From positions 124,001 through 188,000 of the forward strand of contig NZ_JAOQJG010000004.1 of the NCBI RefSeq assembly GCF_025567365.1: 64,000 nucleotides of DNA. Reading direction: 5' to 3'. A program made the translations under genes and the position numbers. Positions 23,486 to 31,500 of this stretch are shown here, piece after piece. How positions within the stretch are numbered: the first letter of the stretch is position 1; the number at the start of each line of letters is the position of its first letter. The notes beneath the pieces are model-generated. The model had not been told where the DNA came from and made no database searches. It worked only from the letters and a program-made list of their open reading frames with translations. This DNA comes from Anaerostipes amylophilus (lineage in GTDB: Bacteria > Bacillota > Clostridia > Lachnospirales > Lachnospiraceae).

Positions 23486-23980
23486 ATGAGAGTACAGAAG
23501 AAGACAAAACGAGTGTTATACTGGGGGATAACACTCGTTTTGATGATTTTAATTTTTTCATTTTCCGCAAAAAATGGGACATCCTCTGCGGGGATGAGTA
23601 TTGGGTATGCAAAAGAATTAGCAAGGATCTTAAGTTTTTTTGGATTCTTCAAGATTCATTCCAATGCAGATCTTATGATGCATGCGGAAGCAGTGCATAC
23701 ATTCGTTAGAAAAACAGCACATTTTACAGAGTATGCAGTCCTTGGATTCTTTACTTATAAGGCAGTATCCTGTGATGTGAAGGATCGAAAGAAAGCAGTA
23801 TTGATCGCACAGTTGATCTCTACAGGGTATGCGTCAACTGATGAGATCCATCAATTATTTGTTCCAGGGAGAGAAGGAAAAGTATTTGATGTGATGATTG
23901 ATAGTTGTGGGGCATTTTGTGGGATTATGGTTTCAATGATTACAAAAGGACAACGATTCGAACATTTGTATTGCATTTAG
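23486..23980 (+). CDS. VanZ family membrane protein
   Basis: This is a 164-residue protein with about four membrane helices and the VanZ signature: FSAKNG near the N terminus, then VRKTAHFTEYAVLGFFTY (about 72-89) and STDEIHQLFVPGREGKVFDV (about 117-136). VanZ proteins are associated with resistance to teicoplanin and some lipoglycopeptides, but chromosomal homologues usually have no known role. It lies 9 bp after rfbB and is probably the last gene of the rhamnose operon, consistent with an envelope function. Confidence 0.85.
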   Translation: MRVQKKTKRVLYWGITLVLMILIFSFSAKNGTSSAGMSIGYAKELARILSFFGFFKIHSNADLMMHAEAVHTFVRKTAHFTEYAVLGFFTYKAVSCDVKDRKKAVLIAQLISTGYASTDEIHQLFVPGREGKVFDVMIDSCGAFCGIMVSMITKGQRFEHLYCI

Positions 23981-24051
23981 AACAAAATTGAAAGATGTTA
24001 ATTTAACATATGAATTTTTTGATGAATATCAAAGTTAAAATTTCCTTTTGA

Positions 24052-24107
24052 AATATAAGAGTCTATTTGTGAGATTATTCGCACAGACTCTTATATTTTT
24101 TCTCTTT
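24052..24107 (+). terminator. Intrinsic terminator
   Basis: Perfect 13-bp arms (24052-24064 and 24085-24097, core ATAAGAGTCT) with a GTG/CAC inner closure are followed by a T-rich run to 24107. It ends the rfb-vanZ operon. Confidence 0.82.
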
Positions 24108-24155
24108 TTATGTGTTAAAATATGGTATAGAAAAAAGAAAAAGGAGTTGATTTCC

Positions 24156-24782
24156 ATGCAGACAAGACAACAGGCAATTACCTACGGCCTAAGCTTCCCA
24201 CATACATACGTAGAAGCTCCTTTCAAAGACCCAAATTGGGAACTTGTAAGAGTTAAAGGAAGTAAAAAAGCATTCCTGTGGATCTATGAAAAAGATGGTT
24301 ATATTAATCTTAATATCAAAGTTGATCCAGAATGGAGAGACTTCTGGAGAGAAGCTTACGATGCTGTCATTCCAGGATATCACCAAAATAAAAAATACTG
24401 GAATACGATCATCTTAGATGGAACCATACCAGAAAAAGATATCAAAAAAATGATCAAAGAAAGTTACGATATCATCACAGACAGCCCAACCAAAAGGATT
24501 TACGAAGCAGTCAAACAAATCCCAAAAGGACATGTCGCAACTTATGGGCAGGTGGCAGCTATGGCAGGAAACAAAAAGATGTCAAGAGCCGTCGGAAACG
24601 CCCTGCACAAAAATCCAGACCCAGAACACATTCCATGCTTCAGGGTAGTCAATGCCAAAGGAGAACTTGCAGGAGCCTTCGCATTCGGCGGAGAAGGAAG
24701 ACAGAGAAAGTTATTAGAAGAAGACGGAGTTCAGGTCGTAGATGGGAAGGTTGATTTGAATAAATTTGGGATAGATTTATAG
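24156..24782 (+). CDS. MmcQ/YjbR domain fused to an alkyltransferase-like (MGMT-fold) domain
   Basis: The 208-residue protein has two parts. Residues 1 to about 105 match MmcQ/YjbR: YGLSFPHTYVEAPFKDPNW, KAFLWIYEKDGYINLNIKV, YHQNKKYWNTIILDG. Residues about 110-208 match the O6-alkylguanine-DNA alkyltransferase C domain: VKQIPKGHVATYGQVAAMAG, MSRAVGNALHKNPDPEHIP and GAFAFGGEGRQRKLLEEDGV. The active-site motif PCHRV reads PCFRV here (Cys161 kept, His replaced by Phe162). True alkyltransferases use that His to activate the Cys, while non-catalytic ATL proteins lose the Cys. Activity is therefore doubtful and damage recognition is a reasonable alternative. The ATG at 24156 follows AAAAGGAG. Confidence 0.82.
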   Translation: MQTRQQAITYGLSFPHTYVEAPFKDPNWELVRVKGSKKAFLWIYEKDGYINLNIKVDPEWRDFWREAYDAVIPGYHQNKKYWNTIILDGTIPEKDIKKMIKESYDIITDSPTKRIYEAVKQIPKGHVATYGQVAAMAGNKKMSRAVGNALHKNPDPEHIPCFRVVNAKGELAGAFAFGGEGRQRKLLEEDGVQVVDGKVDLNKFGIDL

Positions 24783-24836
24783 ATTAAGCAAGATTAACGC
24801 AGAATACATACTATAAGTAATGAAAAGATATTTTAA

Positions 24837-24923
24837 GAATGGTACGATGGATATTCTTTTGACGGAGTAGAATCTATTTATAGTCCAAATGGAGAAGTCA
24901 GAGGAGAATATATTAAAAAATAA
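24837..24923 (+). pseudogene. Possible 3' fragment of a lost coding sequence
   Basis: A short open stretch reads EWYDGYSFDGVESIYSPNGE and then VRGEYIKK to a stop at 24921-24923. It has no start codon or ribosome site, and an in-frame stop lies immediately before it. The composition is protein-like and the surrounding 170 bases hold nothing else. It may be the tail of a deleted gene, or chance. Confidence 0.3.
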
Positions 24924-24950
24924 ATGATTTTATAATATTCTGCCAATAAC

Positions 24951-25763
24951 TCAGTCTATTAAATATTTTTCAATAAAATTTCCAATCCCATCATGATCAT
25001 TATCATCTGTAATATAATCCGCAACACTCTTCGTTTTCTCACTACCATTAGCCATAACAACGCCAACGCCAGCATGAAGTGTCATCTCATAATCATTATC
25101 AGCATCCCCAAAACTGCAAAGATTTTCCATTGTAAAACCGCGTTTTTCCATAATTTTTCTTAATCCAAAATCTTTAGAAATTCGAGGATCCATAAATTCA
25201 AATAAAAGTTTTGTTGTCTGAAGACATGCGGATTTAAATTTTTCATTATGGAAAGTCTTGCTTCGTTCAATGACAGCAGGCATCGTCTCAGGAGCACAAG
25301 TGATCAGAAGTTTCAATTGATCCTGCTTTAAAAATTCATTAAAATCAATGACTTCATAAGGCAGCTGATCTGTATCAGATAAAGATTTGATCAGATCATC
25401 TTCTTTTGGAGTATACAAAACCCCATCTCCATGAATCGCAAAATTCACATCCATATCTTCAAAATGTTTCATGATCTCTAAGATCAGGTTTCCAGGCAAT
25501 GGATAATTCATCTCATAATAATCATCCGCATAATCATAGATTTCTCCGCCATTGCTGCCAACCATAAGATCAACAAGTCCATCAATTCCCCACACTTTTA
25601 ATAAATGCTTGACACTTGGAACATCTCTTCCAGTAGAGATACCAAATAAAATCCTGTGTTCACGAAGTTTTTTGATTGCTTCAATGGTTTTAGGTGTGAC
25701 GATTCCGTTACTGCTTAATAAAGTTCCATCGATATCACACATAACAGCTTTCACGTTTTTCAT
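24951..25763 (-). CDS. Cof-type HAD-IIB family phosphatase
   Basis: This 270-residue haloacid-dehalogenase phosphatase has VMCDIDGTLLSS with the nucleophile and acid Asp pair (about 7-18), GISTGRDVPSVK (motif II region), a C2-type cap in the middle, and LCSFGDADNDYEMTLHAGVG (motif IV, GDxxND) near the C terminus. Cof-type enzymes hydrolyse sugar phosphates, FMN, PLP precursors or nucleotides, and the substrate cannot be predicted. The ATG at 25763 is preceded by AAAGGAGA; an in-frame upstream start has no ribosome site. Confidence 0.9.
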   Translation of the reverse strand: MKNVKAVMCDIDGTLLSSNGIVTPKTIEAIKKLREHRILFGISTGRDVPSVKHLLKVWGIDGLVDLMVGSNGGEIYDYADDYYEMNYPLPGNLILEIMKHFEDMDVNFAIHGDGVLYTPKEDDLIKSLSDTDQLPYEVIDFNEFLKQDQLKLLITCAPETMPAVIERSKTFHNEKFKSACLQTTKLLFEFMDPRISKDFGLRKIMEKRGFTMENLCSFGDADNDYEMTLHAGVGVVMANGSEKTKSVADYITDDNDHDGIGNFIEKYLID

Positions 25764-25865
25764 AAAAAATCTCCTTTTACTCATCATTTATATAGTTCAA
25801 TGATAACACAGAACTATAAAATCTGCATAGTCTGATACAAGAAAGAACTGCAGGAAGTATGAATT

Positions 25866-26627
25866 ATGGCAAGAGTGATTCTAGATGCTGGACACGGCGG
25901 TTATGATAATGGAGCTCAGTACGATGGAAGAAAAGAAAAAGACGACAACTTAAGGCTGACACTCGCTGTCGGACAGATCTTAGAGCAAAATGGAGTTCCA
26001 GTTTCCTACACAAGAAAAAGCGATATCTACCAGTCTCCATCGGAGAAAGCAAGACTTGGCAATGAAAGTGGAGCGGATTATTTTATTTCTTTTCATAGAA
26101 ATGCAAGTCCCAATGCAAATGAATATCAAGGGGTTGAAACTCTGGTATTTGATGACAATGGAATCAAAGCTGAGATGGCGAGAAATGTGAATGTAAACTT
26201 AGAACAAGTAGGATTTCGAAATATTGGAGTCAAAGAACGGCCAAATCTTACCGTATTAAAAAGAACAAAAATCCCTGCGATCCTGATCGAAGCAGGATTT
26301 TTAAATTCCGATCAGGACAATCAAAGATTTGATGAGAAATTTGAACAGATCGCACAGGCGATTGCAGATGGGATCATGCAGACGATCGGGGATGAAAAAG
26401 AAGCGCTGCGGGGAATCTACAGAGTTCAGATTGGATTATACCGCAATTTCTCCAATGCACAATATGCTCTAAATCGTGCGGTAGCAGATGGATATGAAGG
26501 AGATATTGTCTATGAAGATCCTTATTACGCAGTCCAGATTGGGGAATACAATACGCTTGATGAAGCAGTAAGACTCGAAAATGAACTGAAGAAAAAAGGA
26601 TATGACACACTTGTTATCAAGAAATAA
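25866..26627 (+). CDS. N-acetylmuramoyl-L-alanine amidase with SPOR domain (CwlC-like)
   Basis: This 253-residue zinc amidase cuts the lactyl-peptide bond of peptidoglycan. The Amidase_3 domain covers about 1-175: VILDAGHGGYDNGA with the first zinc His, a conserved Glu in DDNLRL-adjacent helix residues, FISFHRNASPN with the next His, and AILIEAGFLNSDQD with the catalytic Glu. Residues about 180-253 are a SPOR peptidoglycan-binding domain (YRVQIGLYRNFSNAQYALNR). There is no signal peptide. An amidase plus SPOR without a signal is the layout of CwlC, the mother-cell lysis enzyme of Bacillus, which suggests a sporulation role, though other uses are possible. Confidence 0.88.
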   Translation: MARVILDAGHGGYDNGAQYDGRKEKDDNLRLTLAVGQILEQNGVPVSYTRKSDIYQSPSEKARLGNESGADYFISFHRNASPNANEYQGVETLVFDDNGIKAEMARNVNVNLEQVGFRNIGVKERPNLTVLKRTKIPAILIEAGFLNSDQDNQRFDEKFEQIAQAIADGIMQTIGDEKEALRGIYRVQIGLYRNFSNAQYALNRAVADGYEGDIVYEDPYYAVQIGEYNTLDEAVRLENELKKKGYDTLVIKK

Positions 26628-26650
26628 TCTCAATAAGAGAAATACGCAGA

Positions 26651-26703
26651 TACTGCAAGGTGCGCCGCCATAAGAATTTTAAGACGTGGCACGCACCAGC
26701 AGT
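26651..26703. repeat. Imperfect inverted repeat after the amidase gene
   Basis: ACTGC-AAGGTGCG pairs with CGCACC-AGCAGT with small bulges. There is no T-run, so it does not look like a standard terminator. Confidence 0.4.
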
Positions 26704-26758
26704 TAAGAAACACTCAATAAGTATTGTTTAAAATAATGAAAAGAAAATAAATAAAAGA

Positions 26759-26787
26759 TTGACTTTTGTGCAAAATGCTGATAGAAT
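26759..26787 (+). promoter_or_regulatory. Sigma-A promoter of the PTS operon
   Basis: TTGACT at 26759-26764 and TAGAAT at 26782-26787 are 17 bp apart, upstream of the antiterminator target. Confidence 0.65.
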
Positions 26788-26838
26788 AAAAACAAGTTAA
26801 AGAAATGAATAAAGTGACTTCAATAGTATGAATATTTA

Positions 26839-26930
26839 GGATTGTCACTGGTAATGCAGGCAAAACCGGATTTTATAAGTATGAAAGGCACAGACTTTTC
26901 ATGTTTATAAAATGTGGTTTTCTTTTTATT
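26839..26930 (+). promoter_or_regulatory. Ribonucleic antiterminator (RAT) overlapping an intrinsic terminator
   Basis: GGATTGTCACTGG...GCAGGCAAAACC at 26839-26867 matches the RNA target of BglG/LicT-type antiterminators. Its 3' bases form the start of a long terminator stem (26862 to about 26921, with a TTCTTTTTATT tail). Binding of the antiterminator would block the terminator, letting transcription enter its own gene and the PTS genes. Confidence 0.85.
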
Positions 26931-26993
26931 TGAAATTAGAAAATATAGAAATTATATTTGATATATATTTTCCATTACAATGGAGAGAAGATT

Positions 26994-27851
26994 ATGAAAA
27001 TAGATAAAGTAATGAACAACAATGTAGTAAGCAGCATTGATGAAGACGGTCAGGAGATCATTGTTGTTGGAACAGGAGTTGGTTTTCAGGGAAAGGAAGG
27101 AAAACCAGTTGATGAGAAGAAGATTCAGAAGATTTTTCGATTAGAAGATCCGAAAATGATTCGAAAATTAAAAGAAATCTTACAGGATCTTCCGATGGAA
27201 CAGTTTGAAATTTCAACAGCGATCATCGAACATGCCAAGCAAAGTTTAGGCACAGAATTGAATGAGAATATTTATGTGACATTAACAGATCATATTCATT
27301 TTGCGATTCAAAGATATGAAGACCATATGAATTTTCCAAACCCGATGTTGCGGGAAGTGAAATTGTTTTATGAGAAGGAATTTGCACTTGGAGAGTATGC
27401 TCTAGGAATGATAAAGCAGAAGCTTCATATCGATTTGCCAATGGATGATGCGGCATCGATCGCATTACATATCGTGAGTGCAGAATTTGACACGAGAGTA
27501 AGGGACACATTAAAGATCACACAATTTTTAGAAGATGTCATGGAGCAGGTAAAGAATTATTTTCATTTGGAGATAGATACTCAATCGCTTAGCTATGAGC
27601 GGTTTATCACACATTTGAAATTCTTATCAAGAAAGTTATTTGCATCAGAGCGAATGGATGATATGAATAATGACGTACAGGAGATGATACAGAAGATCTG
27701 TCCGGAAGAATATCAGTGTGCACGATACATTAAGAGTTTTATCAAAAAACAATACAAAAAAGATATGACATCAGCAGAGATTGCTTATCTTACGATGCAT
27801 ATCGAAAGGATCAGAAAAAACAGTATAGAAAAAGGAGAAGAAAATGTTTGA
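26994..27851 (+). CDS. licT: BglG/LicT family transcription antiterminator
   Basis: This 285-residue protein has the LicT layout. An N-terminal RNA-binding CAT domain (about 1-57; MKIDKVMNNNVVSSIDEDGQ, EIIVVGTGVGFQGKEGKPVD) is followed by PRD1 (about 68-170; IIEHAKQSLG and TDHIHFAIQRYEDH with phosphorylatable His) and PRD2 (about 175-280; HLKFLSRKLF and AYLTMHIERI). PTS phosphorylation of the PRD histidines controls dimerisation and RNA binding. The RAT target is directly upstream and the EIIA gene overlaps the 3' end by 8 bp, so autoregulation within a sugar-PTS operon is clear. The ATG at 26994 follows GGAGAGA. The symbol reflects family, not a proven beta-glucoside role. Confidence 0.92.
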   Translation: MKIDKVMNNNVVSSIDEDGQEIIVVGTGVGFQGKEGKPVDEKKIQKIFRLEDPKMIRKLKEILQDLPMEQFEISTAIIEHAKQSLGTELNENIYVTLTDHIHFAIQRYEDHMNFPNPMLREVKLFYEKEFALGEYALGMIKQKLHIDLPMDDAASIALHIVSAEFDTRVRDTLKITQFLEDVMEQVKNYFHLEIDTQSLSYERFITHLKFLSRKLFASERMDDMNNDVQEMIQKICPEEYQCARYIKSFIKKQYKKDMTSAEIAYLTMHIERIRKNSIEKGEENV

Positions 27852-28341
27852 TACATTAAAAAAGATGTTTGAAAAAAACGCAAAGATAATTTCAGTCAAA
27901 GCAGCAGAAGATGGAAGAACAATCCCGATGGATCAAGTAAATGATCAGACATTTGCCCAGGAATTATTAGGACCTGGAATAGCAATCCATCCATCAAATG
28001 GGACAGTTGTTTCTCCAATTGATGGAACCATAGCTACAGTGATGGATACAAAGCATGCAGTTTGTATTCAAGGAGAAGATGGATTAGAGATGATCGTTCA
28101 CGCAGGTCTTGATACTGTGGAGTTGAATGGAAAGTATTATGAAGCACATGTCAATACAGGAGACCATGTAAAAGCAGGAGACGTTTTGCTTACATTTGAT
28201 ATTGAGGAGATTGCAAAGGCAGGATATGAAGTCACAACGCCAATTGTAATAACGAACTTAAGTGGTTATAAGATCACAAAATGTTTAACAGGACAACAAG
28301 TGCAAGCGGGAGATGAGGTGATACAATTAACAAAAGAATAA
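27844..28341 (+). CDS. PTS glucose-family EIIA protein
   Basis: This 165-residue single-domain EIIA is of the glucose superfamily (Crr/PTHA). VKAAEDGRTIPMDQVNDQTF precedes LLGPGIAIHPSNGTVVSPID, and the active-site region is MIVHAGLDTVELNGKYYEAH, with the phospho-accepting His of VHAGLDT (about 81). The other active-site His lies in AVCIQGEDG-adjacent sequence; in this copy I read KHAVCI. It takes phosphate from HPr and passes it to the EIIB domain encoded next. It overlaps the antiterminator gene by 8 bp. Confidence 0.92.
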   Translation: MFDTLKKMFEKNAKIISVKAAEDGRTIPMDQVNDQTFAQELLGPGIAIHPSNGTVVSPIDGTIATVMDTKHAVCIQGEDGLEMIVHAGLDTVELNGKYYEAHVNTGDHVKAGDVLLTFDIEEIAKAGYEVTTPIVITNLSGYKITKCLTGQQVQAGDEVIQLTKE

Positions 28342-28423
28342 CTAAGATAAGTAACCAAAAGAGAAGGAAAACATGAAAAACTAAAAGTAAAAATGAAAGT
28401 AAAAATGAAAGGGGACGAGCTAT

Positions 28424-29890
28424 ATGAAATTTTTACAAAAATTAGGAAAAGCCTTGATGCTTCCAGTAGCGTGTTTACCAATCTGTGGTATTTTAATGGG
28501 AATCGGATATGCACTGTGTCCTGCAACCATGCAGGGTGGTGATATCACAGGGATCGGAAACCAGATCGGATTCTTCCTCGTGAAGGCAGGAGGTGCTTTG
28601 ATCGATAACATGGCATTACTGTTTGTGATCGGTGTAGGTGTAGGTATGTCGGATAAACACGACGGAACTGGGGGTCTGGCAGCCTTAGCATCATGGCTGA
28701 TGATCACAACCTTGTTATCTACAGCAGTAGTAACAACGATCATGCCATCTATCGCAAAGAATGCAGATGCAACACTTGCATTTGATAAGATCGCCAATCC
28801 ATTTATCGGTATCTTATCTGGTGTGATCGGATCTATGTGTTATAACAAGTTCAAAGATACAAAATTACCAGACTGGTTATCATTCTTTAGTGGTAAACGC
28901 TGTGTAGCAATTGTTGCTGGTGTTGTATCTATCATTGTATCTGTTGTATTACTGTTTGTATGGCCAGTAGTATTTACAGCACTGATCACAGTTGGTCAGT
29001 CTATTGCCAAGATGGGAGCCATTGGAGCCGGTATCTATGCATTCTTAAACCGTCTGCTGATTCCAACTGGATTACATCATGCATTGAACAACGTATTCTG
29101 GTTTGATACGATCGGACTTGGAGATTTAACTCATTTTTGGGCAGGTGAAACATCTAAGAATGTATCATGGAGCCTTGGAATGTATATGTCAGGATTCTTC
29201 CCATGTATGATGTTCGGTATTCCAGGAGCAGCCTTAGCGATGATCCAGACAGCAAAGAGCAACAAGAAAAAGATTGCCATCGGTTTAGTAGGATCTGCAG
29301 CCGTTTGTGCATTTGTCTGTGGTGTAACAGAACCATTTGAGTTCGGATTTATGTTCTTAGCACCAGGTTTATATGTAATCTACGCACTCCTTTATGGAAT
29401 TTTCACAACGATCACAACTCTGGTAGGATTCAGAGCAGGATTCAGCTTCTCCGCAGGAGCAACCGACCTTGTATTCTCATCTTCCTTACCAGCAGCACAG
29501 AAGACATGGATGATCATTCCTTTAGGAATCGCAGCATTTATCGTATTCTATGTAGTATTCCGTATTGCGATCACCAAATTCGATCTGAAAACACCAGGTC
29601 GTGAAGATGATGATATTGATGAAGAAAACATCGCATTAGCAAATGACGATTATACAGCAATGGCATCTGTGATCCTGGAAGGATTGGGTGGAAGTGCCAA
29701 TGTTAAGAGTGTTGATAACTGCATTACAAGACTTCGTTTAGAAATCAACGATGATGATAAAGTAAATGAAGCAAAGATCAAATCCTCAGGAGCAGCAGGA
29801 ATCATTCGTCCAGGAAAAGGTAACATTCAGGTTATCATTGGACCAAAAGTTCAGTTTGTTGCAGATGAGATGGAAAAATTATGTAAATAA
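28424..29890 (+). CDS. PTS EIICB transporter, glucose/N-acetylglucosamine type
   Basis: The 488-residue permease has an EIIC membrane domain (about 1-385; FLQKLGKALMLPVACLPICG at the start, GLHHALNNVFWFDTIG and the GVTEPFEFGFMFLAPGLY sugar-site motif) joined to a C-terminal EIIB domain (about 410-488) with NCITRLRLEIND, where the Cys is phosphorylated. EIIA is a separate gene upstream. The nearby nagA (30274) makes N-acetylglucosamine the favoured substrate, but nagA has its own promoter, so glucose cannot be excluded. A good GGGGACGAG ribosome site and a strong terminator frame the gene. Confidence 0.9.
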   Translation: MKFLQKLGKALMLPVACLPICGILMGIGYALCPATMQGGDITGIGNQIGFFLVKAGGALIDNMALLFVIGVGVGMSDKHDGTGGLAALASWLMITTLLSTAVVTTIMPSIAKNADATLAFDKIANPFIGILSGVIGSMCYNKFKDTKLPDWLSFFSGKRCVAIVAGVVSIIVSVVLLFVWPVVFTALITVGQSIAKMGAIGAGIYAFLNRLLIPTGLHHALNNVFWFDTIGLGDLTHFWAGETSKNVSWSLGMYMSGFFPCMMFGIPGAALAMIQTAKSNKKKIAIGLVGSAAVCAFVCGVTEPFEFGFMFLAPGLYVIYALLYGIFTTITTLVGFRAGFSFSAGATDLVFSSSLPAAQKTWMIIPLGIAAFIVFYVVFRIAITKFDLKTPGREDDDIDEENIALANDDYTAMASVILEGLGGSANVKSVDNCITRLRLEINDDDKVNEAKIKSSGAAGIIRPGKGNIQVIIGPKVQFVADEMEKLCK

Positions 29891-29918
29891 GTCTTTGTTG
29901 CTATTCATAATTCTCCCC

Positions 29919-29952
29919 GAAAACGGACCGGCGATATGCTGGTCCGTTTTTC
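29919..29952 (+). terminator. Intrinsic terminator of the PTS operon
   Basis: The stem AAACGGACCGGC / GCTGGTCCGTTT with a GATAT loop is followed by a T-run. A new promoter starts 3 bases later. Confidence 0.88.
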
Positions 29953-29954
29953 CG

Positions 29955-29983
29955 TTGATATCATAAAAGACTTTTTGTATAAT
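29955..29983 (+). promoter_or_regulatory. Near-consensus promoter of a probable small RNA
   Basis: TTGATA at 29955-29960 and TATAAT at 29978-29983 are exactly 17 bp apart. The next 220 bp contain no supported gene and end in a terminator. Confidence 0.75.
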
Positions 29984-29989
29984 AAAGAT

Positions 29990-30200
29990 AGTTTTGCAAA
30001 GTAAGTGATGACGCATTCTGGACTTTCGCAGATCAAATGGTTAACAGCGTGAATGTATGGAAATTAACCGTAACCGAATGGTCTTGCAAAGAACATTAGA
30101 TAAATCGAAAGTACATTCAAAAACTTGATTAAACAAAAACAAATCACGACGGAACAATCAGTTTCAGTAAAACAGGGCCAAAAAGCTCTGTTTTATTTGA
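29990..30200 (+). ncRNA. Probable small non-coding RNA, about 210 nt, family unknown
   Basis: The segment lies between a near-consensus promoter (29955-29983) and an intrinsic terminator (AAAACAGGGC at 30169-30178, GCTCTGTTTT at 30185-30194, T-rich tail). The nagA promoter begins inside that tail, so this is an independent unit rather than a nagA leader. Internal pairing is visible: GGTTAA and TTAACC form a stem, and CATTC can pair with GAATG. A direct repeat TTGCAAAG occurs near both ends of the first half. No frame with a ribosome site was found. It does not match the parts of RNase P, tmRNA, SRP or 6S RNA that I know. Confidence 0.6.
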
Positions 30201-30225
30201 TTGTAAAGTATCAGACTGTTAAAAT
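30197..30225 (+). promoter_or_regulatory. Sigma-A promoter of nagA
   Basis: TTGATT at 30197-30202 and TAAAAT at 30220-30225 are 17 bp apart, about 45 bp before nagA. The -35 lies in the T-rich tail of the preceding terminator. Confidence 0.65.
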
Positions 30226-30273
30226 AGAAGCAGAAAGAATCATATAAATAGTAACGAGAATCGAGGTAATACA

Positions 30274-31386
30274 ATGATCATAAAAAACGGACTGGTTTTT
30301 ACACCAGAAGGAACATTCGAAAAAAAAGATCTCTATATAGAAGGAGAATATATTTCTAACAAAACAACAGATAACAAAGAAGTAGAAGCCGAAGGATGCT
30401 ATGTGATCCCAGGTCTTGTAGATATTCACTTCCATGGATGTGTCAGACATGATATGTGTGATGGAACCGAAGAATCGATTCAGGCACTGGCTGATTATGA
30501 GGCAGCCAATGGAGTATTAGCAATCTGTCCAGCTACAATGACAATTCCAGAAGACCAGTTAATGCAGGCAATGAAAGCGGCTAAAGAACATAAGAATGGA
30601 AAAGGTGCAGATCTTGTCGGAATCAATATGGAAGGACCTTTTGTAAACAAAGAAAAGAAAGGCGCCCAGAAAGAAGAAGATATTAAAACAGCCGATGTAG
30701 ATTTCTTCCACAGAATGCAGGAAGCAGCAGGTGGACTTGTGAAATTGATTGATCTTGCACCAGAGACAGAAGGTGCAATGGAATTTATCGATCAGGTAAA
30801 AGATGAAGTTCATGTATCAATCGCACACACAACTGCAGATTATGATACAGCAACCGAAGCGATTCATAGAGGTGTCGATCATATTACTCATCTATACAAT
30901 GCAATGCCGCCATTTGGTCACAGGACACCAGGAGTTATTGGAGCAGCAAGGGACAGCGAATGTTTCGTAGAACTGATCTGTGACGGGGTTCATATCCATC
31001 CATCTTGTGTCAGAGCAACTTTTGAGATGTTTACAGACAAGAGAATTGTTCTGATCAGTGATAGCATGATGGCAACAGGTATGGATGATGGACAATACGA
31101 ATTAGGTGGACAGCCAGTAACTGTAGTAGGTAATCTTGCAACACTGACAGAAGGAGGAGCTATTGCAGGTTCTGCAACAAACCTGATGGATTGTATGAGA
31201 ACAGCAGTTAAGAAGATGAATATTCCATTAGAAAGTGCAGTCAGGTGTGCAACATTAAATCCAGCAAAATCGATTGGAATCGATGATAAATATGGAAGCC
31301 TTGAAGAAGGAAAATACGCAAATGCAGTAGTTTTAGATAAAGATTTAAATATTGTATCCATCATCCAGAAGGGTCAGGTAAAATAA
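30274..31386 (+). CDS. nagA: N-acetylglucosamine-6-phosphate deacetylase
   Basis: NagA removes the acetyl group from GlcNAc-6-phosphate to give glucosamine-6-phosphate, in catabolism and wall recycling. The 370-residue amidohydrolase shows GLVDIHFHGC with the HxH pair (about 48-57), NMEGPFVNKEKKGAQ with the metal-binding Glu, VSIAHTTADYDTATEA, VDHITHLYNAM, and the catalytic Asp in VLISDSMMATGM. It follows the PTS genes but has its own promoter. No nagB is in the window. Length and motifs are complete. Confidence 0.94.
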   Translation: MIIKNGLVFTPEGTFEKKDLYIEGEYISNKTTDNKEVEAEGCYVIPGLVDIHFHGCVRHDMCDGTEESIQALADYEAANGVLAICPATMTIPEDQLMQAMKAAKEHKNGKGADLVGINMEGPFVNKEKKGAQKEEDIKTADVDFFHRMQEAAGGLVKLIDLAPETEGAMEFIDQVKDEVHVSIAHTTADYDTATEAIHRGVDHITHLYNAMPPFGHRTPGVIGAARDSECFVELICDGVHIHPSCVRATFEMFTDKRIVLISDSMMATGMDDGQYELGGQPVTVVGNLATLTEGGAIAGSATNLMDCMRTAVKKMNIPLESAVRCATLNPAKSIGIDDKYGSLEEGKYANAVVLDKDLNIVSIIQKGQVK

Positions 31387-31418
31387 GTATCATAAAATAG
31401 AAAATATCAACAAAAATA

Positions 31419-31454
31419 AGAAAAAGGATTCTGTGAAAGCAGGATTCTTTTTCT
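31419..31454 (+). terminator. Intrinsic terminator after nagA
   Basis: AGAAAAAGGATTCTG and CAGGATTCTTTTTCT form a stem with a small internal mismatch and a TGAAAG loop. It is followed by a T-rich stretch. Confidence 0.75.
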
Positions 31455-31500
31455 ATGTCTAAATTCATAAAATGATAAAAAAAGAGAGGCAGATCAAACA

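Noticed and set aside
24048..24155. N-terminal extension of the MmcQ-alkyltransferase fusion
   Set aside because: The added residues are translated from the terminator hairpin and promoter region. The ATG at 24156 has a strong AAAAGGAG site.
26651..26703. Terminator after the amidase gene
   Set aside because: The inverted repeat is interrupted by bulges and no T-run follows, so it is listed only as a repeat.
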